From assembly GCF_000717245.1 (NCBI RefSeq), contig NZ_JNYQ01000004.1, forward strand, positions 496,001 through 560,000: a stretch of 64,000 bases of DNA. The letters are read 5' to 3'. Every line of letters starts with the position of its first letter. Position 1 is the stretch's first letter. Below are positions 16,648 to 25,289 of the stretch, in pieces. The notes below the pieces were generated by a model. That model saw nothing but the letters and a program-made list of their open reading frames with translations, was not told the DNA's origin and searched no databases. A program made the translations under genes and the position numbers. The stretch comes from Kitasatospora papulosa (lineage in GTDB: Bacteria; Actinomycetota; Actinomycetes; Streptomycetales; Streptomycetaceae).

Positions 16648-18003
16648 ATGCGCCGAAGAACCCTGACCGGACTGACCACCGCCGCCGGCGCCCTCGCCAT
16701 GCTGGCGGGTCTCGCTCCCGCCGCCACGGCCGGCCCGTCCGCCCACGACCGCGGCCCGGACCGGCACGACCGCGTCTACCGGAGCGTCGGCTACTTCACC
16801 CAATGGGGTGTCTACGGACGCGACTTCCAGGTCAAGGACCTGGACACCAGCGGCACCGCCGCCCGGCTCACCCACATCAACTACGCCTTCGGCAACGTCA
16901 GCGCCGAAGGCCGGTGCTTCACCGGCAACGTGCCCGGCGAGGCCGACGCCTGGGCGGACTACGCCCGTCCGCTGGACGCCGCCGCCTCGGTCGACGGCGT
17001 CGCCGACACCGGCACCCAGCCCCTCGCCGGCAACTTCAACCAGCTGCGCGAACTCAAGGCCGCGCACCCGGGTCTCAAGGTGATGATCTCCCTCGGGGGC
17101 TGGAGCTGGTCCACCCACTTCTCGGACGCGGCGCGCACCGCCGCATCGCGCAAGGCGCTCGTCTCGTCCTGCATCGACCTGTACATCAAGGGCAACCTGC
17201 CGGTGGACGGCGCCCGTGGCGGCGAGGGAGCCGCGGCCGGCCTGTTCGACGGCATCGACCTCGACTGGGAGTGGCCCGGCTCGGCCGGCGACACGGACAC
17301 GGTGTACCGCCCCGAGGACAAGCGGAACTTCACCGCCCTGGTGCACGAGTTCCGCACCCAGCTCGACGCCTACGCCAGGAGCGCCCGGAAGGGGAAGGCG
17401 AAGCCGAAGCACTACGAGCTGTCCGCCTTCGTCCCCACCGCGCCCGCGAAGATCGACGCGGGTTTCGACGTGCCGCGCCTCATGCGGGACTTCGACTTCG
17501 TCAATCTCCAGGGCTACGACTTCCACGTCTCCGGCGAGACGACGACCGCGCAGCAGTCCGCCCTGTACGCCAAGGGCGACTTCAGCGTCGACCAAACGGT
17601 CCGCAACTGGATCACACGGGGTGCCCCGGCCCGCAAGCTGGTGATGGGCATGCCGTTCTACGGTCAGGGCTGGACCGGGGTCACCGGGGGCGGCGACGGG
17701 CTCGGCCGGCCGGCCACGGGCCCCGCGCCCGCCACCTGGGCCGCCGGCTACGAGGACTACAAGGTCCTCAAGAAGCTGGCCGCCTCCGGGGCGTACACGG
17801 TGCACAGGGACGTCAGGAACGGTCACGCCTGGCTGTTCGACGGCACGACCCTGTGGACGTACGACGACCCGCAGGTGCTGCGCGCCAAGACCTCGTACAT
17901 CCGCGAACGGGGGCTCGGCGGGGCGATGTTCTGGTCGCTGGACGGCGACACGGACGACGGCGAGCTGATGGCCGCGGTCGCCCGGGGGCTCGGGGGGCGC
18001 TAG
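16648..18003 (+). CDS. Secreted GH18 chitinase
   Basis: A 451-aa glycoside hydrolase family 18 protein. The N-terminus MRRRTLTGLTTAAGALAMLAG is a Tat-like or Sec signal ending near ATA-G. The catalytic motif DGIDLDWEWPG contains the DxxDxDxE signature with the proton-donor glutamate. SLGGWSWS, the MPFYGQGW strand and the final GGAMFWSLDGD are also typical of bacterial subfamily A chitinases. No carbohydrate-binding module is present. The ATG at 16648 is preferred because it starts the signal peptide and has AGGAACG upstream. A DasR-type site in the leader predicts induction by chitin breakdown products. A terminator hairpin follows at 18012. Confidence 0.92.
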   Translation: MRRRTLTGLTTAAGALAMLAGLAPAATAGPSAHDRGPDRHDRVYRSVGYFTQWGVYGRDFQVKDLDTSGTAARLTHINYAFGNVSAEGRCFTGNVPGEADAWADYARPLDAAASVDGVADTGTQPLAGNFNQLRELKAAHPGLKVMISLGGWSWSTHFSDAARTAASRKALVSSCIDLYIKGNLPVDGARGGEGAAAGLFDGIDLDWEWPGSAGDTDTVYRPEDKRNFTALVHEFRTQLDAYARSARKGKAKPKHYELSAFVPTAPAKIDAGFDVPRLMRDFDFVNLQGYDFHVSGETTTAQQSALYAKGDFSVDQTVRNWITRGAPARKLVMGMPFYGQGWTGVTGGGDGLGRPATGPAPATWAAGYEDYKVLKKLAASGAYTVHRDVRNGHAWLFDGTTLWTYDDPQVLRAKTSYIRERGLGGAMFWSLDGDTDDGELMAAVARGLGGR

Positions 18004-18011
18004 ACCTCCCC

Positions 18012-18046
18012 GGCCGTGCGGGGCGGTGGCCACGCCCCGCACGGCC
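18012..18046 (+). terminator. Terminator hairpin after the chitinase
   Basis: Perfect 14-bp arms (18012-18025 and 18033-18046) with a 7-nt loop, 8 nt after the stop codon. Confidence 0.8.
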
Positions 18047-18093
18047 ACCGCCGGGACTGGATCGACCGCGCCGTCGGGTCGTAGGTTCGCCGT

Positions 18094-19218
18094 ATGAGCG
18101 ACTCCTCGCTGCCCACGGCGGCCTACTTCTGCCCGCTGGACGGATCGCGGGCCGGCATCACCGCACCCGGCTGGTGCTGCCCGGTCTGCAAAGGCCCCTG
18201 GGACCTCGACACCGGTGCCACGCGACCGGTCGGCCTCGGCTCCCTGAGCGGTCGGGCCAACTCGCTGTGGCGCTACGAGGAGGCTCTCCCGCTCTCCGGC
18301 CCCGCCGTCTCCCTGGGCGAGGGCAGGACCCCGCTCGTCCCCCTCACCGAGCGGGTGTCGGCCAAGCTCGACTTCCTGATGCCCACGCTCTCCTTCAAGG
18401 ACCGGGGCGCGGTGATGCTGGCCGAACTCGCCCGCAGGCTCTCCCCGGAGCGGGTCGTCGCGGACAGCAGCGGCAACGCCGGGACGGCGGTCGCCGCGTA
18501 CTGCGCCCGGGCCGGGCTGCCGTGCACGGTCTACGTCCCCGAGGGGACCTCCCCCAAGAAGACGGAGCAGATCCGCGCCCACGGCGCCCGGCTGGTGACG
18601 GTGCCCGGCGGCCGCGAGGCCACGGCGTCGGCCGCCCGGGCGGCGGCGGACACGCCCGGCACCTTCTACGCCTCGCACGTCTTCAACCCGTTCTTCCTGC
18701 ACGGCACGAAGACGTACGTCTACGAGATCTGGGAGGACCTGGGCGGCACCCTCCCCGACGCCATCGCCGTACCGGTCGGCAACGGCACACTGCTCCTGGG
18801 CGCCGCCCTCGCCACCTCGGAGCTCCTCGCGCACGGCCTGATCGACCGGCGCCCGGCCCTGATCGCCGTCCAGGCGGAGGCCGTCTCGCCGCTGGCCGCC
18901 GCGTTCCGGGCGGGTGACGACGAGCTGTCCGCCGCCCCCGAGCCGGCCCGGCCCACGCTTGCCGAGGGGATCGCCATCCCCCGGCCACCGCGCGCCCGGC
19001 AGATCCTCGCCGCCGTCCGGGAGTCGGGCGGCACCTTCCTGACGGTGACGGAGGACCAGATCCGTTCGGCACAGCGGGACCTGGCCGCCCGCGGCTTCTT
19101 CGTCGAGACGACGGGGGTCGCCTGCTGGGCCGCCGTGGGCGCGGAGACGGACCGGAGCGTGGTCGTGCCGCTCTGCGGGGCCGGCCTCAAGACGGGCCTC
19201 GCGCCCGGGTCACCGTGA
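18094..19218 (+). CDS. Threonine-synthase-like PLP enzyme
   Basis: A 374-aa fold-type II pyridoxal-phosphate enzyme. The PLP lysine is in LSFKDRGA (Lys102), the phosphate-side SSGNAGTAVAAY motif follows, and GEGRTPLVPL is the usual upstream substrate segment. The N-terminus carries a CPLD...CCPVC cluster like the small zinc-ribbon head of many archaeal and actinobacterial threonine synthases. It may be a second threonine synthase or a related lyase acting on an O-phospho-amino acid; no homoserine-pathway genes are adjacent to decide. It ends 11 nt from the convergent cupin gene. Confidence 0.8.
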   Translation: MSDSSLPTAAYFCPLDGSRAGITAPGWCCPVCKGPWDLDTGATRPVGLGSLSGRANSLWRYEEALPLSGPAVSLGEGRTPLVPLTERVSAKLDFLMPTLSFKDRGAVMLAELARRLSPERVVADSSGNAGTAVAAYCARAGLPCTVYVPEGTSPKKTEQIRAHGARLVTVPGGREATASAARAAADTPGTFYASHVFNPFFLHGTKTYVYEIWEDLGGTLPDAIAVPVGNGTLLLGAALATSELLAHGLIDRRPALIAVQAEAVSPLAAAFRAGDDELSAAPEPARPTLAEGIAIPRPPRARQILAAVRESGGTFLTVTEDQIRSAQRDLAARGFFVETTGVACWAAVGAETDRSVVVPLCGAGLKTGLAPGSP

Positions 19219-19229
19219 GGTGAGCGCCG

Positions 19230-19712
19230 TCAGCCCGTCCAGTACGTGTCGTGCTTGACGAAGAACTCCGCCCGTTCCTTCTCGGGCCAGTCGGAGACCT
19301 GCCCCACCTTCTCGAAGTACTCCTCACGGGGCGCTCCGGGGGTGAAGAGCAGCAGCATCGAGGCGGGTTCGTCGGAGTCGTTGCGGAAGGCGTGCAGACC
19401 ACCTTGGGGCACGTACAGGAAATCGCCCGCCGTGGCGTCGGTCCACCGCTCGCCGTCGTAGATCCGCACCGTCCCGTCGAGGACGAAGAACGACTCCGAG
19501 ATCGACCGGTGGAAGTGCTCGGCCGGCCCTCCGGCCCGTGGGCCCATGGTGATCCGGTACAGCCCGAACTCGCCGTGCGTCGACTCCGTGGTGGCCAGGT
19601 AGTGGGTGCTGCCGCCGTCGCGCGTCAGCAGGTTCGGGGTGGTTCCGGCCGGGCGGTACTCCGCGTTGATCTCGCCCTCGCCGCCGGTGTAGACGGGTTC
19701 CGGATACGACAT
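19230..19712 (-). CDS. Cupin-domain protein
   Basis: A 160-aa single-cupin protein. The metal-binding signature is GPAEHFHRSISESFFVLDG with a later GDFLYVPQGGLHAFRN, giving the HxH...E...H ligand set of the beta barrel. The ATG at 19712 has AGGAG about 8 nt upstream. Similar Streptomyces cupins have no assigned substrate; they may be isomerases, oxygenases or sensors. It is convergent with the threonine-synthase-like gene and divergent from the DUF1906 operon. Confidence 0.82.
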   Translation of the reverse strand: MSYPEPVYTGGEGEINAEYRPAGTTPNLLTRDGGSTHYLATTESTHGEFGLYRITMGPRAGGPAEHFHRSISESFFVLDGTVRIYDGERWTDATAGDFLYVPQGGLHAFRNDSDEPASMLLLFTPGAPREEYFEKVGQVSDWPEKERAEFFVKHDTYWTG

Positions 19713-20074
19713 GCCGCTCTCCTGTCCTGGTGCCGCCCGCCCCGCGCGTCCCGTCTCCGCGTGCCCACGGGAGAAGCGGCCGACGTTCCGTGACCGGCGT
19801 TCGACACCGCGTGCTGGGGGCGTCGGACGTCTCTGCCACCACGGTACGACGGTCCCGCCGTCCGGGCGGGCGGGCGCCCCACCGCCGTACGGCGCCGGAC
19901 CGACGGCCCGCGGTGAACCGGCGGAGGCGGAGAGGCCACGGTCCGCGGAGAGGGAACGGAGACTTCCGCCACGTAGCGTCCGCGGCAGAGAAGCATGTCC
20001 TCGGCGCTGTACCGCGACGTCGTCGTGGCGCACGCCGGGCCAGGTGCCGCCCCTTGCCGAGAAAGGGATCGACA
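19713..20074. other. Divergent intergenic region, no gene seen
   Basis: This 362-nt region separates the cupin from the DUF1906 gene and must hold both promoters. Open frames cross it, including an in-frame N-terminal extension of the DUF1906 protein, but they are Arg/Pro-rich and lack signal-peptide or domain character. No clear repeat or hairpin was found. Confidence 0.4.
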
Positions 20075-22489
20075 TTGGACACGAAGGTTCTCGACGCCCA
20101 GACGTGGGTCAACGCGACCTACGGAGGCGTCTCCGGATACGTACGGTGCCCCGAGGACGGCCGCACAGGCTGGTCCACCATGAACGCCCTCGTCATGGGC
20201 CTCCAGCACGAACTGGGCATCAGCCCGGTGGTCGCCAGTTTCGGCCCGACCACGATGTCCAGACTCCAGGCCCTGGGCGACATCGGCTTCGGCTGGGACA
20301 AGAACACCAACATCGTCCGCATCATCCAGCACGGCCTGTTCTGCAAGGGCTACTGGGGAGCCAACGGTTACGGCGGCTACGGCGCCGTCACCACCGAGGC
20401 CGTCAAGAACCTCCTCACCGACATGGGCCTCCCCGACGGGGGCACCGGCACCGCCGGCGGCGTCACCACGCCGAAGATCTTCAAGTGCATCCTGAACATG
20501 GACGCGTACACGAAGGTCAGCGGCGGCACGGACGACATCCGATCGATCCAGCGCTGGCTCAACGGCAGTTACTGGACCAGGGACGCCTACACCATCGGCC
20601 CCTGCGACGGGATCTACTCCCGTGACGTGCAGAAATCCATGATGATCGCCATCCAGTACGAGCTCGGGATCGCCGCCCCGAACGGGAACTTCGGCCCGGC
20701 CACCCAGGCCGGGCTGCAGACCAAGAACCTCGGTGAGGGCAGTTCGGGCCTGTGGGTCCAGCTGTTCTCCGCCGCCTGTGTCTTCAACTCCCCCGTCCCG
20801 ACGGGCACGAGCGAGACGGGCACCCCCACCACGTGGCGCAGCAGCTACGACTCCAAGCTCCGCGAGTGGGTCGAGATATTCCAGAGGTTCTCGAAACTGG
20901 ACGTCAACGGGCGCTCGGACTACCGGACATGGGCGCAGCTCCTGGTCTCCATGGGCGACCCCGACCGCCCCGCCACGGGCTCCGACACCCGCTTCGAGAT
21001 CACCGCCTCCCGTGCCCAGTGGCTGCGCAACAACGGCTACGCGGTCGTGGGCCGCTACATCTACGACCCGCCGGGCTCGACCCTGGACAAGGAGATCAAG
21101 CCGGGCGAGCTGAACACGATGTTCAGCAACGGGCTGAAGGTCTTCCCGATCTACCAGGACAACGCCCGGCAGCTCTCCGACTTCACCTACAGCCAGGGCT
21201 ACCAGCACGCGCTCAACGCCCACAGCCTGGCCTCCGGCTACGGCTTCAACCGCGGGACGGTCATCTACTTCGCCGTGGACTACGACGCCACCCGCGACGA
21301 GATCGACGCCGCGATCGTGCCGTACTTCCACGGAGTGGCGGCCGGCCTCGCCTACAACGGCAGGCGCTATGTGCACGGCGTGTACGGCTCGCGGAACGTG
21401 TGCACCGTCGTCAGCCGCCAGACCGGGGCCCGCTACTCGTTCGTCTCGGGCATGTCGTGGGGCTTCTCCGGCAACCTCGGCTTCCCGATCCCCGCGAACT
21501 GGTCGTTCAACCAGATCAAGGAGTTCAAGGTCACCAACGGGTCGGACACCTTCGACCTCGACCGTGACGTGGTCTCCGGCATCGACCCCGGCCAGAGCAG
21601 CGTGAACCAGCCGTCGGGACCGGCCGACGGCTTCATCGACTACGTCCAGCGCCTGTACGACCACGCCGTGGCCTACCCGGGCGAGGGCGACCCGAACCAG
21701 CTGGTCATGGAGTACATCCGGCACGAGGCGTACGGAGGCGGCGACTGGGACTTCCTGATCGGTTCGTACAACTCGGAGTTCGTCGACTACGCCGACGGAA
21801 AAGGCATGTCGGTGATGACCGACTTCACCGACCCGTACACGGCGTACGAGCTCGGCGCCGAGCACCTCATGGCGTCCGCCAACGGGCACTACGTCTCCTG
21901 GATGCCCTCCAACCCGCGTTCGGTGAACGCGGGCGACGTCGCGGGCTGGGGCGGCGACCTGCTGACCCTCTACGTCGACTGGCGCCGGGCCTCGGACCAG
22001 TACCCCGACGGCCGCACCTTCGTGCAGCAGAAGATGGCCAAGGTCGGGGTCGCGTCCAGCTTCGGCTACAACGACCTGATCGAGGACGCGGACGCCTGGC
22101 TGCTGGCCAAGGCGGTCCGTGACGGGAGGACGATCGCCCAGGCCGTCCGCGACCTCTACAACGGGGGCGGCGGCCTGACACGGTTCAGCCGCTACTGGAG
22201 CGGGCGCTTCAGCGGCAACGCGGAGGACGCCAAGTTCCTCGCCCACAACATCCTCACCGCCGCCGACGACGCGAAGGTCATCGCCGCCCAGGTCGGGCTC
22301 GTGACCGTACGGGGCGGGATCAAGACGCTGCCCGCGATGCTCGGATACGACGACCTGGAGCCCTTCGAGCAGGGCTTCGTCGACGTCATGCTGGCCCGTA
22401 CGGGAACCGAACGGCGCCTGCGTGCCACCTATGAAGCGAACCACGAGAAGTACCTGAAGGCCGCCAGGAGCCGCGCGGCCCGCGAATGA
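20075..22489 (+). CDS. DUF1906 glycoside-hydrolase-like protein with peptidoglycan-binding-like repeats
   Basis: An 804-aa protein starting at TTG 20075 (AAAGGG at 20062-20067). Residues of about 1-300 contain helical repeats resembling peptidoglycan-binding modules (LQHELGIS...FGPTTMSRLQ; IQYELGIA...FGPATQAGLQ). Residues of about 305-505 match DUF1906, a TIM-barrel lysozyme-like fold (VGRYIYDPPG, KVFPIYQD, VIYFAVDYD, DLDRDVV). The last 300 residues are unassigned and rich in aromatic and acidic residues. Oddly for a wall-directed protein, no signal peptide is present at the chosen start. Two small genes for a membrane protein and an M15-like protein follow closely, suggesting an operon acting on the cell envelope. 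Confidence 0.75.
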   Translation: MDTKVLDAQTWVNATYGGVSGYVRCPEDGRTGWSTMNALVMGLQHELGISPVVASFGPTTMSRLQALGDIGFGWDKNTNIVRIIQHGLFCKGYWGANGYGGYGAVTTEAVKNLLTDMGLPDGGTGTAGGVTTPKIFKCILNMDAYTKVSGGTDDIRSIQRWLNGSYWTRDAYTIGPCDGIYSRDVQKSMMIAIQYELGIAAPNGNFGPATQAGLQTKNLGEGSSGLWVQLFSAACVFNSPVPTGTSETGTPTTWRSSYDSKLREWVEIFQRFSKLDVNGRSDYRTWAQLLVSMGDPDRPATGSDTRFEITASRAQWLRNNGYAVVGRYIYDPPGSTLDKEIKPGELNTMFSNGLKVFPIYQDNARQLSDFTYSQGYQHALNAHSLASGYGFNRGTVIYFAVDYDATRDEIDAAIVPYFHGVAAGLAYNGRRYVHGVYGSRNVCTVVSRQTGARYSFVSGMSWGFSGNLGFPIPANWSFNQIKEFKVTNGSDTFDLDRDVVSGIDPGQSSVNQPSGPADGFIDYVQRLYDHAVAYPGEGDPNQLVMEYIRHEAYGGGDWDFLIGSYNSEFVDYADGKGMSVMTDFTDPYTAYELGAEHLMASANGHYVSWMPSNPRSVNAGDVAGWGGDLLTLYVDWRRASDQYPDGRTFVQQKMAKVGVASSFGYNDLIEDADAWLLAKAVRDGRTIAQAVRDLYNGGGGLTRFSRYWSGRFSGNAEDAKFLAHNILTAADDAKVIAAQVGLVTVRGGIKTLPAMLGYDDLEPFEQGFVDVMLARTGTERRLRATYEANHEKYLKAARSRAARE

Positions 22490-22509
22490 ACGAAGGGACC
22501 ACCCCGTAA

Positions 22510-22947
22510 GTGAACGCCGTCTCGGCACTGGCCGCCATCGCACTCCCCCCACTCCTCCTGGCCGTGTTCGTGCTGAGTCTCTGGAAAACCGCGCGCGGAC
22601 TGTCCGCCCGCCGGTGGGAACGCCCCGGTTGGTGGGCGTTCCCGGCGGTGGTGCTGACCGGGCTCGGCTGCGTCGCCTGGTTCGCCGGGGTCTTCTCCGG
22701 CGGTCTCGACACCCGGGAGGCCTGCGTCTCCCGGGGAGCCGGCTACGACGAGGCCTACCGGTCGGAGTACTGGCGCGAGCCGTCCCGTTGGTTCCCCCTG
22801 CACAACAAGTGCAACGCCGGATTCGACCTGGTCCCCGCCTGGGTCAACCCCACTCTCGTCGCCATCGCGCTGCTGCTCGTCGGCTGTGCCGCGGGTGCCG
22901 TCGCGACGGCGGTCATCGGAAGGAAGAAGAGTGAGAAACCAGATTGA
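22510..22947 (+). CDS. Small membrane protein, function unknown
   Basis: A 145-aa protein starting at GTG 22510 (GAAGGGA upstream), 20 nt after the DUF1906 gene. Three hydrophobic helices are visible, about 5-27, 42-65 and 112-136, with a loop between the second and third containing two cysteines (EACVSRG and HNKCNAG) that could form an extracytoplasmic disulfide. The C-terminus is short and basic. Its last 17 nt overlap the next gene, so translation is likely coupled. Confidence 0.7.
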   Translation: MNAVSALAAIALPPLLLAVFVLSLWKTARGLSARRWERPGWWAFPAVVLTGLGCVAWFAGVFSGGLDTREACVSRGAGYDEAYRSEYWREPSRWFPLHNKCNAGFDLVPAWVNPTLVAIALLLVGCAAGAVATAVIGRKKSEKPD

Positions 22948-23602
22948 CCGACGCGGTGTGCTCCTCGCGGGCGCCGCGATAGGGGCCACCACGGCCCTGG
23001 CCGGCCTGCCCGGCACCGCGTACGCCGCCGCCGCCGGCGCTCCCACCGGCCGGCGCTGGCCGGGCGCGAAGTCCGCGAACGGCTGGCCCGTGCTCGACGA
23101 GGCGGAGCTCCTCCCGATCGAGGGCTCCGGCCGGTCCGTGCGTCTCGCGGGCGGTGACGCGGCGGTGATCCTGCTGCACGTGGCCCGCCGCTTCCACTAC
23201 GAGATCGACCAGCTCCGCGAGGGCGACGTCACGGGCCACCGCACGGCGCGCACCGTGGCCGAGGACTACGAGTCCAACTACCTGTCGGGCACCGCCCTGG
23301 CGATCCGTCCGCTCGCCTATCCGGCCGGCGTCAAGGGCGGCCTCTACCCGCACGAGCTCGTCGTGGTGCGGGACATCCTCGCCGAGCTGGACGGTGCGGT
23401 CACCTGGGGCGGCGACCTCGCCACCCCGAAGGAGTCCCACTTCGAGCTCGCCCACAAGCCGGGCCACCCGAAGATCAAGGGCGTGGCCCGCACCATCCGA
23501 GGCTGGAAGGCGGGCCCCGGCAACGCGGGCGCGGGCACGGTCGACGCCTTCGACCCGAAACGCCGCACCAGGGCCGAGGCGTTCGCCCGCCGGGCGGCGT
23601 GA
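22931..23602 (+). CDS. Tat-exported M15-like protein with altered zinc ligands
   Basis: A 223-aa protein starting at GTG 22931, with GGAAGAAGA just upstream. The N-terminus (IDRRGVLLAGAAIGATTALAG) is a Tat-like signal cut near AYA. The rest resembles M15 D-Ala-D-Ala carboxypeptidase-like proteins: VLLHVARRFHYEID, WGGD (159-162) and the final SHFEL (His170). However, the S-x-H-x2-G-x-A-x-D ligand motif reads SNYLSGTALA (115-124), with Tyr and Ala in place of His and Asp. The enzyme is therefore probably catalytically inactive or uses other ligands. It may bind peptidoglycan rather than cut it. Confidence 0.7.
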   Translation: MRNQIDRRGVLLAGAAIGATTALAGLPGTAYAAAAGAPTGRRWPGAKSANGWPVLDEAELLPIEGSGRSVRLAGGDAAVILLHVARRFHYEIDQLREGDVTGHRTARTVAEDYESNYLSGTALAIRPLAYPAGVKGGLYPHELVVVRDILAELDGAVTWGGDLATPKESHFELAHKPGHPKIKGVARTIRGWKAGPGNAGAGTVDAFDPKRRTRAEAFARRAA

Positions 23603-23996
23603 CCCGGCTCCGGCCCGCGCGGGCGGCGGGGCTCCCCTGCCGTCCGCGCGGGCGGTCGCGTACGGCCGCGACCCGGGGCTGTTCCGGTGCGCACCGGAAG
23701 ACCGCAGGCGCGCCGGGTCGTCGGTGCCCCCTGTTTTCATGACGGCAGAGGACTACTACGAGCGCCCCGTCCCCCTCGAAGCCGTCCGCCACGTCCTCGC
23801 AGGGCGTCCCCTCAGCCCTGCGACCAGTGCAGCCCTGGACCCGCGCCACCTCCCACCTGCGTAAACGCGGTACTGCAAGAGGCTGTCCCGCGCCTGCCCG
23901 GCACGGTGACAAGTCACCCAGCTGATCCGGCACGGCACAACCCGCTCCACCCGGAGCGACTGGTGTACACATGGCACACTCGGTACGCTTGAGCGC
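23603..23996. other. Intergenic region with a doubtful 41-codon ORF
   Basis: This 394-nt region lies between the M15-like gene and the toxin-antitoxin pair. The only notable open frame is a 41-codon ORF at 23739-23864 (MTAEDYYERPVPLEAVRHVL). It lacks a clear ribosome-binding site and may be a fragment of an older gene. The toxin-antitoxin promoter should lie in the last 100 nt. Confidence 0.35.
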
Positions 23997-24266
23997 ATGA
24001 CGCAGCCACTGCCCATAGAGTCCATCCGTGACGTACGTGCACACCTGGCCGAGGTCGTGGAGCGCGCCGATCGAGATGACATGCCCACCGTGATCACCCG
24101 ACGGGGCAAGCAGATTGCCGCTGTCGTCTCCATCGAGGTGCTGCGCAAGTACCAGGAATGGGAAGAGCGCGAGATCAACCGGATCATCGACGAACGCATG
24201 GCCAACCCAGCACCCGGCATCCCGATCGAGGACATCATGAGGGACACGCTGGCCCGCGGTGAGTGA
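23997..24266 (+). CDS. Phd/YefM family antitoxin
   Basis: An 89-aa antitoxin. The N-terminus SIRDVRAHLAEVVERADRDD...VITRRGKQIAAVVS is the Phd/YefM DNA-binding and dimerisation fold. The C-terminal tail should be the flexible toxin-wrapping segment. It overlaps the toxin gene by 8 nt, the usual arrangement in which the antitoxin is made first and the complex represses its own promoter. Confidence 0.9.
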   Translation: MTQPLPIESIRDVRAHLAEVVERADRDDMPTVITRRGKQIAAVVSIEVLRKYQEWEEREINRIIDERMANPAPGIPIEDIMRDTLARGE

Positions 24267-24522
24267 GTACCGAACCGTCTTCCGGCCAGAGGCACAGGCC
24301 GAGCTCCGGAAGATCCCTCGCGAAATGGCCCTACGCATCCTGACCAAACTGACCGAGCTGGAGAGCGACCCCCTCGGCTTTGCCACCACCGCGCTCGTGT
24401 CACAGCCGGAACGCCGTCGGCTGCGGGTCGGTGACTACCGCGTCGTCTACACGATCGACAAGGGAGAGCTCGTGGTGTGGGTCGTCCACGTCGGGCGTCG
24501 CTCCACCGTCTACGGCACCTGA
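24259..24522 (+). CDS. RelE/ParE family toxin
   Basis: An 87-aa toxin starting at GTG 24259. The pattern YRTVFRPEAQAELRKIP...RRLRVGDYRVVYTIDKGELVVWVVHVGRR is the RelE/YoeB-type fold, including the basic residues (Arg in LRVGDYRVVY and HVGRR) used for ribosome-dependent mRNA cleavage. It is paired with the Phd-type antitoxin. The pair lies just outside the leftmost ychF-like att copy. Confidence 0.9.
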   Translation: MSEYRTVFRPEAQAELRKIPREMALRILTKLTELESDPLGFATTALVSQPERRRLRVGDYRVVYTIDKGELVVWVVHVGRRSTVYGT

Positions 24523-24554
24523 TCCAGCGTCCGCACATCCGGCGCCAGAACGAG

Positions 24555-24580
24555 GGGGCCGGGGTCGAGAGCCCGGCCCC
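24555..24580 (-). terminator. Terminator hairpin beside att copy 1
   Basis: GGGGCCGGG (24555-24563) pairs with CCCGGCCCC (24572-24580). In the ychF reading direction it follows the FRFNV-TGA remnant by about 47 nt, so it may be the original ychF terminator. It could also end the toxin operon from the other side. Confidence 0.65.
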
Positions 24581-24626
24581 TTCCGATCCGCCTGTCCGCC
24601 ACATCGGCGACCGGCGTTGTGTCCGC

Positions 24627-24644
24627 TCAGACGTTGAAGCGGAA
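24627..24644 (-). repeat. att copy 1: 3' end of ychF (FRFNV-stop)
   Basis: The block TCAGACGTTGAAGCGGAA, read on the minus strand, encodes FRFNV followed by TGA. This is the same C-terminus as intact ychF at 44224. It shares 14 bp with both other copies and is the outermost left copy. Confidence 0.75.
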
Positions 24645-24648
24645 TGTC

Positions 24649-24768
24649 TGCGGACTGATGCTGACCTGCGGCGGAGCCCTCTCCAAGGCTCTGAACTGGG
24701 ATTTCCTGGTTGGTATGCGTTGGCTCCCGACGGCCGTTTACGGGTGTCCTGCGGACTGGTTGCGGACT
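24649..24768 (+). repeat. Putative integrase arm-type repeats (TGCGGACT)
   Basis: TGCGGACT occurs at 24649-24656, 24750-24757 and 24761-24768. The last two are spaced 11 bp start to start. The same spacing is seen for the GTCAGCAC repeats at both ends of the larger element. The role is inferred from position and periodicity. Confidence 0.5.
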
Positions 24769-24833
24769 GGCGGGCATCCCTGAGGCAGAGGAATCCATGG
24801 CACCTCGGCGAGACTTACAACGAGACTGCGCGG

Positions 24834-25289
24834 ATGAGCGACTCTTACCCATGCCCCTGCTGCGGGCACCGCGTGCTGGACGCGATGCCCGGCTCGTACG
24901 AGATCTGCCCCGTCTGCTTCTGGGAGGACGACGGGGTCCAGTTCCGCTGGCCCACCATGGCCGGCGGCGCGAACAAGGTCTCCCTGATCAAGGCCCAGCG
25001 CAACTACCAGGACTTCGGCGCATGCGACCAGTACGGCCGGCAGTACGTCCGCCCTCCGGCCGAGGACGAGCCGCTCGACCCCACCTGGCGCCCCATCGAC
25101 CTGACGCGCGACTCCTTCGAGGACCGGGGAGCCGAGGACCGCGTTCCGTGGCCTGATGACCGCTCGGTGCTCTGCTGGTGGCTGCCCACATTCTGGCGCC
25201 GGGACCACCCATGGCCACCCACGCCGAGAGACTCATCCAGCAGCTCGATGACTCGACCGGCCCGTCATACGGCGCCGGCGCAGAACTGA
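24834..25289 (+). CDS. CPCC-family cysteine-rich protein
   Basis: A 151-aa protein beginning SYPCPCCGHRVLDAMPGSYEICPVCFWEDDGVQ, the CPCC-family zinc-finger-like signature with two CxxC knuckles. WPTMAGGANKVSLIKAQRNYQDFGA is also typical of the family. Such proteins are small, widespread and of unknown function. The C-terminus beyond about residue 120 is Ser/Arg-rich and overlaps the following HEAT gene by 79 nt, so the natural end may have been altered by a frameshift. The ribosome-binding site is weak. Confidence 0.7.
   Translation: MSDSYPCPCCGHRVLDAMPGSYEICPVCFWEDDGVQFRWPTMAGGANKVSLIKAQRNYQDFGACDQYGRQYVRPPAEDEPLDPTWRPIDLTRDSFEDRGAEDRVPWPDDRSVLCWWLPTFWRRDHPWPPTPRDSSSSSMTRPARHTAPAQN

Noticed and set aside
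19625..22552. Very long antisense open frame (about 975 codons) opposite the DUF1906 gene
   Set aside because: It mirrors the coding strand of a recognisable protein; its product is Val/Gly/Arg-rich without domains, a usual effect of high GC.
23739..23864. 41-codon ORF before the Phd-type antitoxin
   Set aside because: No ribosome-binding site or recognisable family; kept only as a remark.
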